Positions 59,401 through 64,000 of a DNA stretch of 64,000 nucleotides are shown here, one piece after another (the first letter of the stretch is position 1; every line of letters starts with the position of its first letter). The stretch comes from Anoplolepis gracilipes (Eukaryota > Arthropoda > Insecta > Hymenoptera > Formicidae). The notes below the pieces were generated by a model that ran no database searches, was not told the origin of the DNA, and saw nothing but the letters and a program-made list of their open reading frames with translations. The stretch is taken from assembly GCF_047496725.1 (NCBI RefSeq), contig NC_132979.1, positions 7,766,501 to 7,830,500 of the forward strand, read 5' to 3'. A program made the position numbers and the translations under genes.

Positions 59401-62400
59401 AATAAGAACACAGCTATTGGCGACGTGTGAAATATATGCGTGAATTCGGCTCGTCAGACGAGTGCCATAGTATTTCTAATTATACTTTATGCATTTTTGA
59501 TAACGATATTCTTCCCGGTAAGTAAAGCACGGTGGAAAAAAAAACGGAACGCCAGAAAATAGCAAGATGACAGAACGCACGTGGTAGTCACGTGACAAGA
59601 AATTTTGGACAATTCTGATCGCTATATGATTTTGTTCTAAACCTGAGAAGCTAATTGAAGCTATCGATTTTTCGACGATCCGGTAAAGCTCGTATCAGAC
59701 TACGTTGAAGATTGAAAATTGACCAATCAGGATAAATAAATTTTAGTTATTTTCTGCTTTGCTCAATCTTTAATTTTAATGCACAATTTGATACGGGCTT
59801 AATAAGATACGAGAATATATTGTCAGACAAAGAGAAGAAAAGAGAGAGAGAACGCATAAAGTCTCTAAAAAAATCTTTCAAAAAGGATAAATATAACTCA
59901 CTTTAATTTTTTAATGCTAACATTAAGATATTGGCACATGAATCGTTGGTAAAAATTATCATTTGTTATATCTATAAATTTCAAAAATAAGATAATATCC
60001 TAAATTATATATAAAAGTAATGAAATTATTATTAAAAAATTTGCATAAAAATATAAATATATTTTAAAAAGATGATTGTCTGCATATTTATAATGCAATA
60101 ATGATAGTTATTAATAAATACATACCATTTATCAATTCACCATTTAGATATTTAATATAAAATATTAATATTGTTGAATATTGTTAAAAACCGATAAATA
60201 TTTTTAATATTCTTATTTTCCAATAATTTCTTGTCACAAGTATACTTGTCAAATATGTATTTTTCTTTTATGGAAAAGGGAAGACAGTGTTATACATTTT
60301 AGTGTATGTATATTGCAACTTTTCAAAATTTTCACTGAAAATATAAATAATAATAAAATTAACATAAATTTATGTTGCAGTATAAAAATATCCATTGTTA
60401 ATATAAATTAATATTTTATATACAATCTATACAAATACAAAAAGAATTAATATACTTGTATAGATCTTTAATCTAATAATACACATACACACACATATGG
60501 ATTTTTAATGTAAGAAAAAATATATAGAAAGTTTATATATTAAGTCTTATAAAAATCCTATTTTACTTATAATATAATATATATACTACATGTTATTGTA
60601 CTCTAATTGCAAAATTCAAGTATTGTATTCTAGTTCAAAATTTTATAATTGTTGACATAAAAAGTTGTTAAATAAAATTGAAAAGCAAACAAAAATATAC
60701 ATATTATTGGAAGCATATATTATTATATGTGCAGCAATATATACATACTTCCAATAATATTTATTAATCAAAATATTTATCCATTTAAAAGAAAATTTCC
60801 CTTTTTTATCACATTAATAATATCACATTAATAATCTCATAGAATTTTAAAAGACAAATCTTTTATTGTATACATATATGTGTACACAATAAGTCTAATA
60901 TTTTATATGTCATAGAAAAATTTATATATGGAAGATAAGTTTAATAAAAAATTGTGCACACAGTTTTAAGCAATTCAAAGTATAAAACCGACAATATAAT
61001 TGAAAATTTCGGCTAAACTTAAACGTCTTATCACACCTAACTGAATATGACCTATATATATATTTGACTGACTAACCTACTGACTTTGAAAAAGATACTG
61101 ATCAAGATATATGAACCATATAGTGCGATCGATTGTCACGTACCACGAGTAACGTATACGATTAATCTCCATATTACACGAACAATATTTCACTGCCACG
61201 AGAGAAGCTCCGATTAATTCTTAACCAACAACTTGTGACGTAATATCGACGTAAAACTCGGAGATGGTAACGTAATCGGCCAAGTGACATGCGCCAGCTA
61301 TAAAGAAAAAAATTGCTGTTTTATCGTTGTAAACGGGCTCGTGTAAATTTTACATATTCTCTATTATATTTCGAACATTAGGGAACACGCTCGGAACACG
61401 TTACATAACATCTCGCATGAACAACATAAACGTAATAGATGCGAAACACACCAAAGCTGGGACAATTGGTTTTCATCGATAAGTTATTGATTAAAAAGAG
61501 TGTCAGCTGATCGCAAATTGAAAGTATCTCTTATCATTAAATAAATTGATGAACCGATAATTTAGATATCTAACATGAATAATACAGCTTGTGACAATTT
61601 TTGAAAATTTATGCAGAAAATAAAAAACGAATTCACGTACATACTTTCTGGACTACCATTTGCACTTCCTGCACTTCACCCTAGGATATATATTTGAATT
61701 ATTGCAAATTATTTTTAATATCTCTTTTTTCAATCTGGCTTTGATCTAAGTGCGTTGATGTAAAAAAATAATTGTAAAATGTGTGAAAGAAAGAATTTAA
61801 ACAATCTTATAAAAATATATATAAATTAACATCATATCCAAATATAATTGAACTTGTCGTTTATTTGATCAAAAACTCCAGCTTATAAAAAGATTGAGAA
61901 ATAAAACGCACCACGTGGTGATTAATCGATGTTGCGTCTTCGATGATGTCTCATGTCAGAGTCTTTTTAATATTTTTTCTCGAATTCGTTGATCGACGAT
62001 CAAAAAACTTTCGCTCTTTTCGAATTTATAATTATTAAAATTATGTAATACTTTAATGTCAAAGTGATGACATCTTTTATTAAACTCTACGAAACCTGAT
62101 GCAACTTGAACTACTTTATCAACATCAAATTACTTGTCATATTTTGAAAATAAAATATATATTGAAATGTTCAATTGAATTAAAAAAAAATATATATATA
62201 TATATATCGAAAAATATTACATATTTTCAAGAAAAGAGGTTCCGTAAATTAATGATATAATTTATTTATGATTCATCAATTTGACATTCTTTTTTATCTT
62301 CAGTGAACATGACAGTTCTATTATTCTTTCAATTAGGACATGATAGTCCAGAGTCCAGCAATATTCTATGCTACATGTGAGGTTAAATTTGGCAACTTGA
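59401..62400. other. AT-rich intergenic stretch before UFL1
   Basis: No gene is visible. A perfect 12-bp palindrome CACCACGTGGTG (61909-61920) centred on a CACGTG E-box lies about 540 bp upstream of the UFL1 ATG. Confidence 0.6.
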
Positions 62401-62460
62401 GTTGTCAGTTCCACGTTTCATCAGTTTTAAAGTGACAAGTTAGATAATATAAAAAGAAAA

Positions 62461-64000
62461 ATGTCCAGCGTGGATTGGGAAGAAGTTAAAAGGCTGGCCG
62501 CCGATTTCCAGAAGGCCCAGCTCAGCTCGACTTTACAAAAGTATGATATACACCTTTCTTTTTTTTATGTAAATTAATTTCGTTATCTTGGTATAATCTC
62601 TGACAACTATGAAATAATTATAAATGATAGTAATATAAAAGTGTGTACGAATAAATCATATTAAAATTACAGATGTTTTTATTATTCGATTCATATTTTG
62701 TGTATAGTTTTGTATCGTAATAATCCATGAGAGCTCTCCTGAGCAAGTTTTAACATATGGAATGTTGATAGTAGCATATTGACAAATTTATTTTTCAAAT
62801 TAAATATGAGATTTTTAAAAAGATTAGTTTTATTATAATTTATTACATTAATAAGAATATATATGTATATATTGAAATTAAAATTTGTTTATATATATAA
62901 TTCTTATATCACTTTTAGATATTATATATTAACACTAAAAAACTGAAGAATTTTCAGTTAAATTTATTACAAATGTTGTGATAATATTTATTACCTTTGA
63001 CTTTTAGTAATCTAATATATTTATATTACAGACTTTCTGAACGAAATTGTGTAGAAATTATAACTACATTGGTGGAAAACAAACTTCTGGATATTATATT
63101 TACCAATGATGGCAAGGAATATATAACTCCTCAGCATCTTGGAAAAGAAATCAAAGATGAGTTGTATATTCATGGTGGAAAAGTTAGTTTAGTCGACCTA
63201 GCGCAAATTCTCAATGTTAATTTATCACAAGTAACCAAAGTAGTAACAGAGATTGAAAAGCATAATAAAGGACTAAAAGTAATATTGGGACAACTCATTG
63301 ATAGGAGTTACATAAATAAAATTGCAGAAGAGATAAATGACAGGCTTGTACAACATGGTTGCATTAATGTGGCTGAATTGACACTTACTTATAACTTACC
63401 AGCTGAATTCTTACAATCAGTTGTTGAAAAAGAACTGGGAAAGATAATACATGCCACGCAAGATTCTCAAGATCCTAAGATCTTTTATACTGGAAGTTTT
63501 GTCGCTAAAAATAGAGCAAAAATTAGAGGTGCTTTATCTGCTGTCACAAAGCCTACACCACTATCTGCAATATTAGGACAATGTGGTGTTCCAGAAAGAA
63601 TATTTTTCTGTAAGTGCAAAAATATAACATATTAACAGTATAAAAAGATAATAACTTTTTAACATTCACATAATTAAATAGTTTTGTTTTTATGTATTAT
63701 TAAATATTATATTTAATAACACAATTATATATTATAATAGATAATTATATTAATTAAAACAAATCAATTAATTTTTGTTTAGATATATTACTTAGTATTC
63801 ATGTTTTTATAATATTTATATTTTATTTATAATATTTATATTTCTATTTATCTTTATGTTATAGCAATTCTAGATGGTTTGCAAGAAGTAAAACAGGTGC
63901 CTGGAGTTGTAACTGGAAAACAGAGTGGAAATAGCATTTATATACCTACTATATATTCTAAAAGTCAGAATGAGTGGGTTGAAAACTTCTATAAACAGAA
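62461..64000 (+). CDS. Ufl1: E3 UFM1-protein ligase 1, N-terminal part (runs off the right edge)
   Basis: Three exons are visible, 62461-62540, 63032-63609 and 63865 to the window end, joining in frame for about 264 residues. The start SSVDWEEVKRLAADFQKAQ, then LSERNCVEIITTLVENK, DGKEYITPQHLGKEIKDEL, LGQLIDRSYINKIAEE and, in exon 3, VVTGKQSGNSIYIPTIYS match UFL1 throughout; the human protein is about 794 aa. UFL1 is the ligase of ufmylation, attaching UFM1 to ribosomal protein uL24 and other ER-linked targets together with its partner DDRGK1. It acts at the ER surface in ribosome quality control and ER-phagy. The visible part covers the N-terminal helical and winged-helix region; the C-terminal half lies beyond the window. 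Introns are GTATGA...ACAG and GTAAGT...ATAG. Confidence 0.97.

Overview
This is a nuclear window from an insect, most probably a hymenopteran and most likely an ant. The basis is short-intron metazoan genes with GT-AG introns, a strongly AT-rich intergenic background with GC- and CpG-rich exons and promoters, abundant AT, GA and CA microsatellites, many small inverted-repeat elements, and insect-type proteins (a Nanchung TRPV channel, an Adf-1-like MADF protein, a Swim-like secreted protein). The species call is inference; no search was run. Nothing prokaryotic, viral or CRISPR-like was seen.

Layout. A GC-rich first coding exon of an unidentified gene sits on the minus strand at 1000-828. Next on the minus strand is a cilium pair: nanchung (15 exons, 13933-3804) and, 329 bp beyond its stop, CCDC103 (3474-2497). 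A MADF/BESS gene lies inside nanchung intron 1 on the opposite strand (11253-13155). A tRNA-Thr(AGT) with an inverted decayed copy and a tRNA-Pro(AGG) follow at 15.6-17.4 kb. From 17.4 to 32 kb no coding gene is visible, but there are two convincing plus-strand core promoters (Inr+MTE near 19712; TATA+Inr near 27461) and several local duplications. A TINAGL/Swim-like gene with a Ser in place of the catalytic Cys (32148-35065) is tail-to-tail with an EF-hand gene (38704-36055). RpL15 (40909-42739) carries two U14 snoRNA copies plus a third C/D candidate in its introns and is tail-to-tail with Arpc3 (44328-43271). A monocarboxylate transporter gene (54144-47423, possible alternative 3' exon to 46830) occupies the next block, with a 4-kb first intron holding a 5'-truncated retrotransposon. 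After 8 kb of AT-rich DNA, the window ends in the 5' half of UFL1 (62461 onward).

Most genes are unrelated housekeeping or neuronal genes. The one functional pairing is nanchung with CCDC103: both families act in cilia, and an RFX X-box-like site lies just upstream of CCDC103, with a weaker one upstream of nanchung. RpL15 is a snoRNA host gene. The non-coding DNA is rich in small transposon relics: piggyBac-like, pogo-like and Tc1/mariner-like MITEs, a CCC-ended foldback family, and a dead non-LTR retrotransposon with an intact target-site duplication. I found no convincing new multi-gene system.
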